Part shown: positions 18,814 through 28,075 of the stretch, piece by piece
How positions within the stretch are numbered: position 1 is the first letter of the stretch
Layout: the number at the start of each line of letters is the position of its first letter
NCBI RefSeq assembly: GCF_001421765.1
Contig: NZ_LMLA01000004.1
Location: 1 to 64,000, forward strand
Length of the DNA: 64,000 bases
Direction of reading: 5' to 3'
DNA from: Sphingomonas sp. Leaf32
GTDB taxonomy: Bacteria; Pseudomonadota; Alphaproteobacteria; Sphingomonadales; Sphingomonadaceae
The notes under the pieces: generated by a model
Told to the model about the DNA's origin: nothing
The model's database searches: none
What the model saw: only the letters and a program-made list of their open reading frames with translations
Position numbers and translations under genes: made by a program

Positions 18814-20898
18814 TTACGCCAGCGTGCGGACGCTGGGTTCGCGGTCCCAATAGCGCTTCTTGGCCGCTTCGACGAAGCCGGCGAGGTCGGTGACGCCTTC
18901 GTCCGGCTCGACACCGGCCTTGTCGAGCAGCGGCTTGGCCTCCGCATTGTGGCCGATCGCCTTGAGGTGGCCGAACGCGTCCATCACCCACTGGACGGCG
19001 GCACCTTCCTTGGTCAGCTTCTTTGCGGCGTCGGCCGACAGGATGACGGCACAGGCATCGACCGTGACCGAGGGCTGGCCGAACAGCTGCGCGTCGGCGG
19101 CGATGGTCGATCCGTCGGACAGCGGCACCTTGCCGACCTTGGGCGCGATCGTCATCGCATTGCCGCCGGCTGCCTTGATGGCGTCCTTCAGCGTCTTGAG
19201 GTCACCCGCATCGCTGCCATCGGCGATCAGGATGCCGACATTGCGTCCCTCCAGCGTTTGCAGCTCGCGCGGGCCGCGGATGATGCGCAGCGCGGGCGAC
19301 ACGTCCATGTCCTGCACCGGCACCTTGGTCGGCGACGCCTTGGGAAGGTCCATCGCCAGGCCATCGGCGACACGCTTGGCGAGGTCCTCGTCCACGTTGC
19401 GCAGGTTGGCGAGCATCGCGGTGCGGATATGCTCCAGGCTGACCTTCGACAGCTCGAACACCAAGGCCGAGGCGATATGTGCCTGTTCCGCCGGGTCGAC
19501 CGAGCGGAAGAACAGCCGCGCCTGGCTGTAATGGTCGGCAAAGCTCTCCGGGCGGATGCGCAGCTTCTGGCCCTGCTCCTCCGAGGGGAAGGTCTTGTAA
19601 CCCTTTTCCGGGTCCTCGCGCGCGCCGGCTTCCTCACCGGCCTTGGCAAGGCTGTTGGGCTCATAGTTCGCGCGGCCCTTGGGTACCGCCATCTGCATAT
19701 GGCCGTCGCGCTGCTGGTTCAGGAATGGACACCCGGCGGCTTCGGCGCGGCCCTTGGCGCTGTTGATCGGCAGCTGGTGGAAATTGACCGAGCCGAGCCG
19801 CGAGAGCTGAGTGTCGGTATAGCTGAACAGCCGCCCCTGCAGCAGCGGGTCGTTGGAGAAGCCGATGCCGGGTACGACATGGCTCGGCACGAACGCCGCC
19901 TGTTCGGTTTCCGCAAAGAAATTGTCGGGATAGCGGTCCAGCACCATCCGCCCGACGATGCGCACCGGCAGCACCTCTTCCGGAATGATCTTGGTCGCGT
20001 CCAGCACGTCATAGGGCAGGCTGTCGGCAAATTCCTCGTCGAACAGCTGCACGCCCAGCTCCCATTCGGGGAAATCGCCGCGGTCGATCCGTTCGAACAG
20101 GTCGCGACGCTGGAAATCGGGGTCGGCACCGGCGATCTTGACCGTCTCGTCCCAGATGGTCGAGGCAAGGCCCGCCTTGGGCTTCCAGTGGAACTTGACG
20201 AAGGTCGACTTGCCTTCCTTGTTCACGAAGCGGAAGGTGTGGACCCCGAACCCCTCCATGTTGGCGAAGGTGCGCGGCAGGGTGCGGTCCGACATCGCCC
20301 ACATGATCATATGGGTCGATTCCGGCATCAGTGAGATGAAGTCCCAGAAGGTGTCGTGCGCGGTCGCCGCCTGCGGATAGCCGCGATCGGCCTCCATCTT
20401 GGCGGCGTGGATCAGGTCGGGGAACTTGATCGCGTCCTGGATGAAGAACACGGGGATATTGTTGCCGACCAGGTCCCAGTTGCCCTCGCGGGTGTAGAAC
20501 TTGACCGCGAAGCCGCGCACGTCGCGCGGCGTATCGACCGATCCGGCGCCGCCGGCAACGGTCGAGAAGCGGGTGAACACCTCGGTCCGCTGGCCCTTTT
20601 TCTGGAACAGGTCGGCGACGGTGATGTCGGCCAGGCTGTCGGTGCATTCGAAATAGCCATGCGCCGCAGAGCCGCGCGCGTGCACGATCCGCTCCGGGAT
20701 GCGCTCATGATCGAAATGGTTCATCTTCTCGCGGAAGACTTCGTCCTCGATCAACACCGGGCCGCGCGCGCCTGCCTTCAGCTGGTTCTGGTTGTCGCTG
20801 ACGGGCGTGCCGTGGTTGGTGGTCAGCACCGGATGATCGGCATCGGTCACCTGATGCGTTTCGCCGCCATTGCCGGCGTTGAGGGCAGTCGTGGTCAT
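18814..20898 (-). CDS. katE: Catalase HPII-type (large-subunit monofunctional catalase)
   Basis: KatE breaks down hydrogen peroxide with a haem group. The catalytic motif [21 protein letters not shown] gives His73, the distal Asn is Asn146 in DLVGNN, and the proximal haem-binding Tyr is Tyr360 in [14 protein letters not shown]. All three keep a constant 55-residue offset from E. coli HPII. A flavodoxin/DJ-1-like C-terminal domain (from about residue 545, [13 protein letters not shown]) marks the large-subunit class. The N-terminal extension is shorter than in E. coli. It ends against the TonB receptor gene with a shared terminator and has no operon partner. Expected to be a stationary-phase or general stress gene; no promoter element was firmly recognised. 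Confidence 0.95.
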   Translation of the reverse strand: MTTTALNAGNGGETHQVTDADHPVLTTNHGTPVSDNQNQLKAGARGPVLIEDEVFREKMNHFDHERIPERIVHARGSAAHGYFECTDSLADITVADLFQKKGQRTEVFTRFSTVAGGAGSVDTPRDVRGFAVKFYTREGNWDLVGNNIPVFFIQDAIKFPDLIHAAKMEADRGYPQAATAHDTFWDFISLMPESTHMIMWAMSDRTLPRTFANMEGFGVHTFRFVNKEGKSTFVKFHWKPKAGLASTIWDETVKIAGADPDFQRRDLFERIDRGDFPEWELGVQLFDEEFADSLPYDVLDATKIIPEEVLPVRIVGRMVLDRYPDNFFAETEQAAFVPSHVVPGIGFSNDPLLQGRLFSYTDTQLSRLGSVNFHQLPINSAKGRAEAAGCPFLNQQRDGHMQMAVPKGRANYEPNSLAKAGEEAGAREDPEKGYKTFPSEEQGQKLRIRPESFADHYSQARLFFRSVDPAEQAHIASALVFELSKVSLEHIRTAMLANLRNVDEDLAKRVADGLAMDLPKASPTKVPVQDMDVSPALRIIRGPRELQTLEGRNVGILIADGSDAGDLKTLKDAIKAAGGNAMTIAPKVGKVPLSDGSTIAADAQLFGQPSVTVDACAVILSADAAKKLTKEGAAVQWVMDAFGHLKAIGHNAEAKPLLDKAGVEPDEGVTDLAGFVEAAKKRYWDREPSVRTLA

Positions 20899-21019
20899 GG
20901 GGGAGTCCTTGGAAGAAGGGTTCGTGCCTCAACGTCCCGGCGGAGGGTGAAGTTGCCCGCCGCCGGGGAATCAGTGCGAAATAACAAGGCGATCGGCCGA
21001 ATGTGACGCCTTCGTTTGC

Positions 21020-21106
21020 CGTACCCCCGCGCAGGCGGGGGTCCAGAGCCGCATTCACCAAAGTTCGTGTTTGTGGCCCTGGATCCCCGCCTGCGTGGGG
21101 GATACG
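21020..21106. repeat. Paired palindromic intergenic repeat (REP/BIME-like), copy 2
   Basis: Left module TACCCCCGCGCAGGCGGGGG followed by TCCAGAGCC; right module GGCCCTGGATCCCCGCC followed by TGCGTGGGGGATACG. The modules face each other across about 30 bases, as in copies at 8757 and 49891. It lies in the roughly 390-bp spacer between the divergent katE and SulP genes; apart from it I see nothing else defined there. Confidence 0.75.
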
Positions 21107-21287
21107 GTGGCAGCCTGTCACCGCGCGTCCCTTGCCCGACCCCATTCTCCCGGCTACAGGCCCCTCATTCGCAAGGACCCGGTGCAACTCCGGGTGGCTA
21201 TTCCGGCCGCCGATCCGCCGGACAACATCCCCGCATGCAACCGGACAAGCGCTCGATATGCGCCATGCGGCCCGATGTGGAATTTCC

Positions 21288-22775
21288 ATGACCTTTGATT
21301 TCGCAACCTACCGCCGCCAATGGTTTCGCGGCGCCGCCGGCATACGCTCCGACATCCTCGCCGGGATCGTCGTGGCACTCGCCCTGATCCCCGAAGCGAT
21401 CGGCTTTTCGATCATTGCCGGGGTCGATCCGCGCATCGGCCTGTACGCCTCGGTCACGATCGCGATGACGATCGCGCTGATCGGCGGGCGGCCGGGCATG
21501 GTCTCCGCCGCGACCGCCGCCGTCGCGGTGCTGGTGGGACCGCTGGTGCGCGACCATGGCGTCGAATATCTCTTCGCCGCCACCATCCTGATGGGGGTGA
21601 TCCAGATCGCCGCCGGGCTGCTGCGGCTCGACCGGGTGATGCAGTTCGTGTCGCGATCGGTCATCACCGGCTTCGTCAACGCGCTCGCCATCCTGATCTT
21701 CCTGGCGCAGTTGCCACAGCTGATCGGGGTCAGCTGGCACAGCTATGCGCTGATCGCCGGGGGCCTCGCCATCATCTATCTGCTGCCGCGCGTGACCCGC
21801 GCGGTGCCGTCGCCGCTGGTGGCGATCCTGGTGCTGAGCGCGCTCAGCATCGCGCTGGGCCTGCCGGTCAACACCGTCGGCGACATGGGCAAGCTGCCCG
21901 AAGGATTGCCGAGCTTCGCGTGGCCGCAGGTGCCGCTGACGCTGGAGACGCTGCGGATCATCCTGCCGACCGCGCTGACCATGGCGGCGGTCGGCCTGCT
22001 CGAATCGCTGCTGACCGCGCAGATCGTCGACGACATGACCGACACCGACAGCGCCAAGGCGCAGGAATGCGCCGGGCAAGGCGGGGCGAACATCGTCGCC
22101 GCGCTGTTCGGCGGCATGGGCGGCTGCGCGATGATCGGGCAATCGGTCATCAACGTGACGTCGGGCGGACGCGGGCGGCTGTCGACCTTCGTCGCGGGTG
22201 CGTTCCTGTTGTTTTTGCTCGCGGTTCTGGGGCCATGGGTCGGGCGGGTGCCGATGCCGGCGCTGGTCGCGGTGATGATCATGGTGTCGATCGGCACGTT
22301 CAGCTGGAACTCGCTGCGCAACCTGCACCGCCACCCGCCGACCTCCTCGATCGTCATGCTGACGACCGTCGTCGTGGTCGTCGCGACGCACGACCTGTCG
22401 CTCGGCGTCCTGGCCGGCGTGCTGTTGTCGGGCGTGTTCTTCGCAGGGAAAGTCCAGCGGATGTTCGCGGTCGAGCGGCGCGCGGACGATGCCGGCGTGA
22501 CCTACCGCGTTACCGGGCAGATCTTCTTCGCCTCGGTCGACCGCTTCCGCCGCGCGTTCGGTGCGGAAGCGGCGGTGCCGGTGACGATCGACGTCACCGC
22601 GGCGCATTTCTGGGATATTTCGGGCGTCGACGCGCTCGACAAGATCGTCGCCCGCCTGCGCCAGCAGGGCGCAGGGGTCACCGTGATCGGCTATAATCGC
22701 GCCAGCGCCGACCTGATCGACCGCTTCGCGCTGCACGACAAGACCGGGGTCGAACTGGGCGTCGTGCCGCATTGA
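21288..22775 (+). CDS. SulP family anion permease with STAS domain
   Basis: A 495-residue inner-membrane transporter. The first helices contain [34 protein letters not shown], the SulP signature. Later segments include [22 protein letters not shown] and [27 protein letters not shown], also characteristic. The C-terminal STAS domain (from about residue 400) carries [23 protein letters not shown], with the Ser that in anti-sigma antagonists is phosphorylated. Members move sulfate, bicarbonate or dicarboxylates; [13 protein letters not shown] resembles the bicarbonate/sulfate group, but substrate is open. The reading frame continues upstream to 21003 through the palindromic repeat, which is not coding; the ATG at 21288 starts the conserved N terminus. 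Confidence 0.9.
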   Translation: MTFDFATYRRQWFRGAAGIRSDILAGIVVALALIPEAIGFSIIAGVDPRIGLYASVTIAMTIALIGGRPGMVSAATAAVAVLVGPLVRDHGVEYLFAATILMGVIQIAAGLLRLDRVMQFVSRSVITGFVNALAILIFLAQLPQLIGVSWHSYALIAGGLAIIYLLPRVTRAVPSPLVAILVLSALSIALGLPVNTVGDMGKLPEGLPSFAWPQVPLTLETLRIILPTALTMAAVGLLESLLTAQIVDDMTDTDSAKAQECAGQGGANIVAALFGGMGGCAMIGQSVINVTSGGRGRLSTFVAGAFLLFLLAVLGPWVGRVPMPALVAVMIMVSIGTFSWNSLRNLHRHPPTSSIVMLTTVVVVVATHDLSLGVLAGVLLSGVFFAGKVQRMFAVERRADDAGVTYRVTGQIFFASVDRFRRAFGAEAAVPVTIDVTAAHFWDISGVDALDKIVARLRQQGAGVTVIGYNRASADLIDRFALHDKTGVELGVVPH

Positions 22776-22781
22776 TCGGAC

Positions 22782-22809
22782 CGCTACCCCCGCGCGCGCG
22801 GGGGTAGCG
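22782..22809. terminator. Hairpin between convergent SulP and small membrane protein genes
   Basis: A perfect 10-bp inverted repeat CGCTACCCCC/GGGGGTAGCG with an eight-base GC-alternating loop lies seven bases after the SulP stop and just before the opposing gene stop. No T-run is present, so termination strength is uncertain. Confidence 0.6.
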
Positions 22810-22815
22810 TCGACC

Positions 22816-23178
22816 TCACAGGTTCGTCTTGTTCCGGCTGTGATGCCAATACAGCCATGCCAGCCCGATCGGCGCGATCAGCACCGCCAGCTGCCAGCAC
22901 AGCATCATCGTCGCGAACTTGAACACCAGCAGCACGATCGCCGGCAGGAAGAACATGTTCTGCCCGACGACGAACTCGACGATGCTTTCCCAGACGAAGC
23001 GGGCATAGGGATAGAGCAGCGTGTTGATGCCCAGCCATGCCAGCAATGCCGGCGTCGCCGGCCGGATCGCGGTCTTGAACCAGAACATGACCCCGGCGAT
23101 CAGCAATGCGAAGAAAAGCTGCCGGAAATAATATTGCCGGCTCAGGCCGCCGAACGTCTTGTTGATGAAGCCACCCAT
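22816..23178 (-). CDS. Small inner-membrane protein of unknown function
   Basis: A 120-residue protein with three or four hydrophobic segments (FRQLFFALLIAGVMFWF, ALLAWLGINTLLYPYARFVW, MFFLPAIVLLVFKFATMML, LAVLIAPIGLAWLYW) and a basic C terminus (HHSRNKTNL). A good ribosome-binding site (AAGGGGACC) precedes the start. I do not recognise the family. It is convergent with the SulP gene and divergent from a J-domain membrane protein, with no operon partner to hint at its role. Confidence 0.7.
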   Translation of the reverse strand: MGGFINKTFGGLSRQYYFRQLFFALLIAGVMFWFKTAIRPATPALLAWLGINTLLYPYARFVWESIVEFVVGQNMFFLPAIVLLVFKFATMMLCWQLAVLIAPIGLAWLYWHHSRNKTNL

Positions 23179-23328
23179 GCTGGTCCCCTTTTCGATGGTG
23201 GAGCGATCCTATCGGCGGGAGGGAATAGCCTGGCTGAACAGCTTGGGTAAATTGTCTGTTATCCGTCACTTATGTCGCAAGGGGTAAGATTTTCCCGGCA
23301 ATCGCACGATGACGGCGACGGCAGGGAC

Positions 23329-24159
23329 ATGAGCGACATGCAGGACTGGACCAAACGGATCGGGTTGAACGACTATCGCTTCCGCGCCGGCACCATCCGC
23401 GCCTGCGCCTTCGACAGCGGCGACCTGAACCGGACGATCGCCAATGTCCGCTGGGATGATGGCGACCGGCTCGAAACCGGCCGCCGCTTTCCCGCCGCGC
23501 TCGATCTCGAGGCCGGGGATCGGGTGATGCTGGTCGAACAGGTCGACCCGCTGTTCGGCACGGATGGCGGGTGGGTGCTGGTCACCAGCGTGCGGGCCGC
23601 CAGCTTTCACACGCGCGGGAACGTGCCGCCGCCGCCCGGGATCGGTTTCGATGCGATCAAGAAAGAAGCGCAGTCGCTGTTCATCCTGTCGCTGGTGGCA
23701 GGCACCGCCGCGATGGCCGCCTGTCATTTCTTCGGGATGGTGGGCGCGATCCTCGCCACCATCGCAACGCTCGTCGGCTATGGATGGCATGTGCGGCGGC
23801 GATGGCGGGTCATGCAACTCTGGCGCCGTTCCGCGGCAGACGAACGGACGCTGATCGTCGACGCGCCCGGCATCCTTGGTCGCTGGGCAGGCGACCTCCA
23901 GCGCGAAGCCACGGCGCAAGGGGCGGGCGCCCGGCAGGATACCGGTCCCACGCCGGCCAAGGATACCGATTGGTGGGTCGTGCTTGAGCTCCCTCGCGAC
24001 GCATCGTTGGCCGAGATCAATACCGCTGGTCGCCGGATGCAGTCGCTCTACCATCCCGACAAGAACATGCATCTCGCCCCCATGTTGAAGCAGGAAAGCG
24101 AACGTATCGCTCAGCGCATCAATGCCGCACTCCAGCAGGCCCGCCGCGACCGGGCCTGA
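23329..24159 (+). CDS. Membrane-anchored J-domain (DnaJ-like) protein
   Basis: The C-terminal about 60 residues form a J domain: DWWVVLELPRDASLAEINTA, a helix, then the diagnostic HPD in LYHPDKN and a final helix. J domains recruit and activate Hsp70 (DnaK). N-terminal to it is a beta-rich soluble region (RFRAGTIRACAFDSGDLN) of about 110 residues that I cannot name, then two hydrophobic segments (SLFILSLVAGTAAMAACHFF, MVGAILATIATLVGYGW). The J domain would therefore face the cytoplasm. The start is uncertain: the first in-frame ATG is 23272, and ATGs at 23329 and 23338 follow a GCAGGG sequence. No partner genes adjoin. Confidence 0.75.
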   Translation: MSDMQDWTKRIGLNDYRFRAGTIRACAFDSGDLNRTIANVRWDDGDRLETGRRFPAALDLEAGDRVMLVEQVDPLFGTDGGWVLVTSVRAASFHTRGNVPPPPGIGFDAIKKEAQSLFILSLVAGTAAMAACHFFGMVGAILATIATLVGYGWHVRRRWRVMQLWRRSAADERTLIVDAPGILGRWAGDLQREATAQGAGARQDTGPTPAKDTDWWVVLELPRDASLAEINTAGRRMQSLYHPDKNMHLAPMLKQESERIAQRINAALQQARRDRA

Positions 24160-24311
24160 ACCCGCTTTCCGCCGGAGCAACGGCGAAAAGGCGCGCCACG
24201 CTTCGACCTGCTCTCGTCGGAGAGCATCGCGCCGGCGTTAGCCGGGGCGTCCCGCAATTTCCGCATGGGGTAGCGGTGGTGATGTTTCGGTCGAGTCGTC
24301 CGTCGTTGCCG

Positions 24312-25184
24312 TCAGGCGGGGTGCCGTTGGCCGGTTAGGCCAACGACATTTTTCGTCTTGATATATGACTCCGATAGCGGTTGCGGATCGAAATGAGACT
24401 CGCACGCGGCACGATCGATCGCCGCGCCGAGCGAGGCCAATACCCGGCCGAGCGCCCCGCCCAGCGTCACCTCGGCCAGCTCCTTGCAGCTGAGCATCGC
24501 GCGCATCGCCGCCAGTTCGGCCGCCGCTTGCCGCTGATGCACCACCGCATCGCAGGGGACGGGCGCCGGACGCAGGCTGCGTGGCAGGAAACGCAGCAGC
24601 CTGCCCGGCAGGAGCGGGCGATAGATGTTCGAGGTCTGCCGATAGCGGGGACCAACGCCAGTCGTGCGGCAGAAGCGGCGCTGGCGCAGCAGGAACCCCG
24701 CCGCCTCCAGCGCCGCGAGTGCCCGTGCGACGGTCGCCCGGCCGAGCGCGGTCGCCTTAGCGAGGTGGTCATAGGTCGGGAACACCTTGCCGCCATTTAG
24801 CCGGGCGAGCGTACAGATTTCCTCGAACACGCGTACCGCCCCGGCGGTGAGGCCCGCCAGTGCCGCCTCCGCCGCCTCCAGCATCCGTCCTTCGGCACGT
24901 GCGGTGCGGCGGACCCGGCGGCCCGCGTCGAGTGCGGCGCGAGCCGCGCGCAGCAGGCGGTCGGTCTCGCCCCTGGCCGGCACCGCGAAGAAGCTGTCCT
25001 CGACCGTCCCCGCCTCGACGCTGCCCCGTCGTACCGGGGCGCCGGTTCGGTGCAGCCCGCCGCTGCGCGGCGTCCGCGTCTCCGCTGCCGCGGCGCTGCG
25101 CGTGGTGTCCACCGCGCCGATGCGCGCGCCCTTGTCCAGCGCGCCGATGCGCGCGATCGCCTGCGCCAGGATAAGCGCCATCAT
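24312..25184 (-). CDS. Winged-helix protein next to repA (replication-associated, probable)
   Basis: The 290-residue product has a low-complexity Ala/Arg-rich N terminus and a central winged-helix segment (about residues 130-190): GKVFPTYDHLAKATALGRATVARALAALEAAGFLLRQRRFCR. This layout resembles phage and plasmid replication proteins and plasmid regulators that act on their own origin. The rest is helical with no recognised domain. I chose the ATG at 25184 because AGGGGG precedes it; an upstream start at 25211 is possible. It lies on the same strand as repA, separated by the iteron region, and so probably belongs to the same replication module. Function is inferred from fold and position. Confidence 0.6.
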   Translation of the reverse strand: MMALILAQAIARIGALDKGARIGAVDTTRSAAAAETRTPRSGGLHRTGAPVRRGSVEAGTVEDSFFAVPARGETDRLLRAARAALDAGRRVRRTARAEGRMLEAAEAALAGLTAGAVRVFEEICTLARLNGGKVFPTYDHLAKATALGRATVARALAALEAAGFLLRQRRFCRTTGVGPRYRQTSNIYRPLLPGRLLRFLPRSLRPAPVPCDAVVHQRQAAAELAAMRAMLSCKELAEVTLGGALGRVLASLGAAIDRAACESHFDPQPLSESYIKTKNVVGLTGQRHPA

Positions 25185-25248
25185 CGTCCCCCTGTCCGGG
25201 GCCGGGACCATTTTTGCAAAAAAGGGGCGTGGCGCGAAGCGCGCGTCC

Positions 25249-25277
25249 TTGAACCGGCAAGCGATCGGGGGTATTTG
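25249..25277 (+). promoter_or_regulatory. Sigma70-like promoter on the plus strand in the origin region
   Basis: TTGAAC and TATTTG are separated by exactly 17 bases. It lies just upstream of the winged-helix gene start on the opposite strand, and points into the spacer holding a strong terminator at 25337. The -10 element is weak, so this is a by-eye prediction. Confidence 0.3.
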
Positions 25278-25283
25278 AAGGGT

Positions 25284-25365
25284 CTGTAGTGAGACCGGTT
25301 CGACGTTTGGCGACGTCGCTCCAAAACCCTTGGGACGCCCGGCCTTCGTGCCGGGCTTTCCTTTA
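25284..25365 (+). ncRNA. Possible short untranslated RNA in the replication origin
   Basis: A transcript from the promoter at 25249-25277 would run about 80 bases to the terminator at 25337-25362 without a usable reading frame. It includes a small CGACGT/ACGTCG hairpin. Iteron and other plasmid origins often encode short regulatory RNAs of this size. No sequence family was recognised; the case rests on promoter plus terminator spacing. Confidence 0.25.
25337..25362 (+). terminator. Intrinsic terminator in the origin region
   Basis: GCCCGGC and GCCGGGC pair around a CTTCGT-type loop and are followed by TTTCCTTTAT on the plus strand. There is no plus-strand gene upstream, which is why a short RNA is suspected. 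Confidence 0.6.
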
Positions 25366-25456
25366 TGTGGTCACGGCCATTTCCTCATCTGCCGGCCCCG
25401 TTGCCGACTGCTGCGTGACCTTTGCAGATGAAACCCAACATCGGAAGCGTTCCCGG

Positions 25457-25607
25457 TTCGTGCTTTCGAGTAGGAAATACGAAAACGCACCCGTTTCGGC
25501 GCAAATTCCGTATCCCGATTCGTGCTTTCGAGTAGGAAAGCCCCTGCCGATTCGTGCTTTCGGATATCAATACGCGGCACAAGTTCGTGCTTTCGAGTAG
25601 GAAATAC
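25457..25607 (+). repeat. Iteron cluster: four copies of a 22-bp direct repeat
   Basis: The unit TTCGTGCTTTCGAGTAGGAA begins at 25457, 25519 and 25584 as full copies, with a partial copy (TTCGTGCTTTCG, then diverging) at 25551. All are in the same direction and they end six bases before the repA stop codon. Further copies flank the repA start (26541 inverted, 26622 direct). Such direct repeats beside a RepA gene are binding sites for the initiator, so this is the likely origin of replication. Confidence 0.85.
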
Positions 25608-25612
25608 CCCGT

Positions 25613-26539
25613 TTAGTCGCCAGGTGATTCGGCCGGGTCCGAATCATCGCCGGCAAGCTGCTCGGGCCGCCTGCTCAGCACCACCCGCACCGGTGCGCTG
25701 CGCCGCCCGCGCCGGGGAGCGTCGCTGTCATCCATCGCCTGTTCGATCAGCTCGAGCCGATAGTCGGGGATGCTGTCCGCTGCCGCTATCTGCTTCAAAG
25801 CATTGCGAAAATTGGCAAGGGGGTTCTGGTAGCCGATCTGCAGGCGAAAGGTCGCGAGGTCGGTTTCCAACCGCTCCTCGCCGCTCGATCGCGCCACTTC
25901 ATAGATGCGCCGCTCGATCGGCCCCAGCTGGAAGTACGCCGCGGCATAGTCGAGCACATGCCGGTCGAGCAGGATCGCGCGGAACAGCCAGTCGCACAGC
26001 CGCACCTTCACCGCCTTCAGCCGCCGTTCGCCGCCCCGTGTCCGCGAATAGTGCAGCTTGGCTTCGGATAGCCACGAGAAGAAGCCTTCCTCGCCCTCGC
26101 CGCCCGCTTCGATGTTGGTCTTGATCTGCGTGCCCTGCAGCCGCTCCAGCGCCTCCGACAGTCGCCCGTACGACCGCGCCGAGTGATTGGCGCCGGTGAC
26201 CGTGAACAGATCGTGCGCGGTGAAGACGAAATCCTGGGTAACGCTCTCGCCCACCTCGATCTTCGCCAGCATCAGGCTGGCGATATAGAGAACGATTTCC
26301 TTGTCATAGATGGTCGCGACCCCGCTGGCCGACGGGCGGACCTCGATCGTGACGTTGTTCGACTGGTAGGTCAGCGGTTTCATCCACGCATTCTTGGCAA
26401 GCGCGAAGAACGGAAACGCCATCAACGACCGCTCGCCCCGGATCTCGGCGGTCAGCGGGCTGTCGAGCCGGAACAGGTCGCCCTGCGGACGGGCCGGGGT
26501 GCGGGGGGCAGCCTTGGGAAGGGGGGGCTTGCGGGTCAT
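25613..26539 (-). CDS. repA: RepA-type plasmid replication initiator protein (RPA family)
   Basis: A 308-residue protein of the replication initiator protein A family. Typical segments are RGERSLMAFPFFALAKNAWMKPL, YDKEIVLYIASLM, a long helical part with SARSYGRLSEALERLQGTQIKTNI, and a C-terminal winged-helix region including YFQLGPIERRIYEVARSSGEE. The start is at once preceded by an inverted iteron, so the protein probably represses its own promoter, as known for iteron plasmids. Four direct iterons follow the stop. Together with the winged-helix gene this forms a complete plasmid-style replication module, yet parA/parB partition genes are not present in the window. The module could belong to a megaplasmid or chromid, or to a plasmid integrated in a chromosome. 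Confidence 0.88.
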   Translation of the reverse strand: MTRKPPLPKAAPRTPARPQGDLFRLDSPLTAEIRGERSLMAFPFFALAKNAWMKPLTYQSNNVTIEVRPSASGVATIYDKEIVLYIASLMLAKIEVGESVTQDFVFTAHDLFTVTGANHSARSYGRLSEALERLQGTQIKTNIEAGGEGEEGFFSWLSEAKLHYSRTRGGERRLKAVKVRLCDWLFRAILLDRHVLDYAAAYFQLGPIERRIYEVARSSGEERLETDLATFRLQIGYQNPLANFRNALKQIAAADSIPDYRLELIEQAMDDSDAPRRGRRSAPVRVVLSRRPEQLAGDDSDPAESPGD

Positions 26540-26540
26540 G

Positions 26541-26565
26541 GGTATTTTCTACTCGAAAGCACGAA
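26541..26565 (-). repeat. Inverted iteron overlapping the repA promoter/leader
   Basis: On the minus strand the sequence reads TTCGTGCTTTCGAGTAGAAA directly before the repA ATG. It is one base different from the iteron core. Its position suits autoregulation of repA. Confidence 0.75.
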
Positions 26566-26621
26566 GATATGACGGGAAACCGGGTTTGGCCGCATGCGGT
26601 TGCAGCGCGCCACCGTTCCCA

Positions 26622-26643
26622 TTCGTGCTTTCGAGTAGGAAAT
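26622..26643 (+). repeat. Isolated iteron upstream of repA
   Basis: A full copy of TTCGTGCTTTCGAGTAGGAA in direct orientation, about 57 bases outside the inverted copy. The pair of opposed copies brackets the repA promoter region. Confidence 0.75.
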
Positions 26644-26675
26644 GGTCAGACGGGCAAATCGGCCCGTCCGGACGA

Positions 26676-27035
26676 TCACCGCTGCGGCCGCCCGGAAGAC
26701 CGCGCCTGGTCACCGGCCACCGCGAACGGTGAGGTCGCATTGGCCTGCGGGTCGTAATAGCGGTCGATCCGGTTGCGTATCCGCGACTGCACCCGGTTCT
26801 GCACCCGCCCATTGATCCGGCCCATCGGCTCGATCCCGGCATCCTGCGCGATCTGCTCGCGGCTCTGGCGCTGGCCAGCCTGCCCGGCGGCCGAGCGGGC
26901 GGTTTCCCCCTGGCGGGTTTCGGGGAGGGTTTGTTGCTGGATGGGCGCCGGTTGATCCTGTGTGTCGACGCCGCGATCTTGGGCCACGGCAGGAATGGCA
27001 CACAGAAGCAAAGCGAGAGGCAGGATCGAACGCAT
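26676..27035 (-). CDS. Small secreted protein of unknown function
   Basis: A 119-residue product with a clear signal peptide (MRSILPLALLLCAIPAVAQ), then a Gln/Pro-rich linker and a basic segment GRINGRVQNRVQSRIRNRIDRYYD with a repeating RI/RV-N-R pattern. Similar short exported proteins with such Arg-Asn repeats are common in sphingomonads, but I know of no function. An alternative start is the ATG at 27047. It ends about 30 bp from an iteron. Not obviously linked to either the replication module or the polysaccharide genes. Confidence 0.6.
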   Translation of the reverse strand: MRSILPLALLLCAIPAVAQDRGVDTQDQPAPIQQQTLPETRQGETARSAAGQAGQRQSREQIAQDAGIEPMGRINGRVQNRVQSRIRNRIDRYYDPQANATSPFAVAGDQARSSGRPQR

Positions 27036-27118
27036 GGACGGGATCATAGGCCGATCAGCGCCTTTCGCAAAGCATGCCCATGACCGCCAACGGCAGTCAT
27101 GGGCAAGAGGGTTCAGCG

Positions 27119-28066
27119 CTAGGCGGTTGCCACATGGTCGAGGAACCAACGATAAGTTTCGCGCACGCCATCCGTAAGGGCGAACGATGGTTTCCATCCT
27201 ATCGCCATAAGCCGGCTCGAATCCATCAGCTTGCGCATTGTGCCATCAGGCTTGGTCGCATCGAACACGATCTCGCCTTCGAAACCGGTCACCTGCGCAA
27301 CGAGCCGCGCCAGATCGGCAATCGTCACATCCTCACCATACCCTACATTGATGTGGCTCAACATGGGTTCGGTATTCGCCTGATAAAGCTTGGGTGGCAG
27401 ATCGAGGACAAATAGCGACGCCTCCGCCATGTCGTCGACATGCAGGAACTCCCGGCGCGGCGTGCCCGTGCCCCAGATCGTGACCTGCTTGGCTCCTGCC
27501 TCGGTCGCCTCATGAAAGCGCCGGATCAGCGCCGGCATCACATGGCTGTTTTCGGGATGAAAATTGTCACCCGGGCCATAGAGGTTGGTCGGCATGACAC
27601 TGCGATAGTCGGTGCCGTGCTGGCGATTATAGCTTTCACACAGCTTGATCCCTGCGATCTTGGCGACCGCATAGGGCTCGTTGGTCGGCTCGAGGATGCC
27701 GGTCAGTAGCGCGTCCTCGCGCATCGGCTGCGCAACCGCACGCGGGTAGATGCACGACGAGCCGAGGAATAGCAGTCGACGAACCCCACTGGCGAACGCC
27801 TGATGAATGACGTTACATTCGATCATCAGGTTTTCGTAGATGAAGTCGGCCGGATAGGTGTTGTTGGCATGGATGCCGCCTACCTTGGCTGCCGCAAGCA
27901 CGACCCCGTCCACCACTTCGGTCGCAAAGAAATCGCGCACCGCATGCTGATCGGTCAGGTCGAGCTCGGTACGCGTGCGTGTCACCACCTCGACACCGCG
28001 TTCGGTCAGCTTGCGCGCAATCGCACCGCCGACCATGCCGCGGTGTCCGGCCACGAAAATCCGCAT
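27119..28066 (-). CDS. fcl: GDP-L-fucose synthase
   Basis: This short-chain dehydrogenase (315 residues) epimerises and reduces GDP-4-keto-6-deoxy-D-mannose to GDP-L-fucose. The NADP site is [12 protein letters not shown] at the N terminus. The catalytic triad is seen as Ser in LGSSCIYP and Tyr/Lys in [10 protein letters not shown], and the family mark [25 protein letters not shown] is complete. It starts nine bases after the gmd stop, so both enzymes are made together. The product fits the GT11-type fucosyltransferase encoded at 40108. Confidence 0.93.
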   Translation of the reverse strand: MRIFVAGHRGMVGGAIARKLTERGVEVVTRTRTELDLTDQHAVRDFFATEVVDGVVLAAAKVGGIHANNTYPADFIYENLMIECNVIHQAFASGVRRLLFLGSSCIYPRAVAQPMREDALLTGILEPTNEPYAVAKIAGIKLCESYNRQHGTDYRSVMPTNLYGPGDNFHPENSHVMPALIRRFHEATEAGAKQVTIWGTGTPRREFLHVDDMAEASLFVLDLPPKLYQANTEPMLSHINVGYGEDVTIADLARLVAQVTGFEGEIVFDATKPDGTMRKLMDSSRLMAIGWKPSFALTDGVRETYRWFLDHVATA

Positions 28067-28075
28067 GGATATTCC

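Noticed and set aside
16320..18947. Minus-strand frame of 875 codons opposite the large TonB receptor
   Set aside because: Same antisense effect; no recognisable protein pattern.
21003..21287. N-terminal extension of the SulP permease
   Set aside because: It runs through a palindromic repeat and lacks similarity; the ATG at 21288 begins the conserved sequence.
25457..26643. Regularly repeated 22-bp units considered as a CRISPR array
   Set aside because: Spacing is irregular, some copies are inverted, there are no cas genes, and a RepA gene lies between them; iterons fit better.
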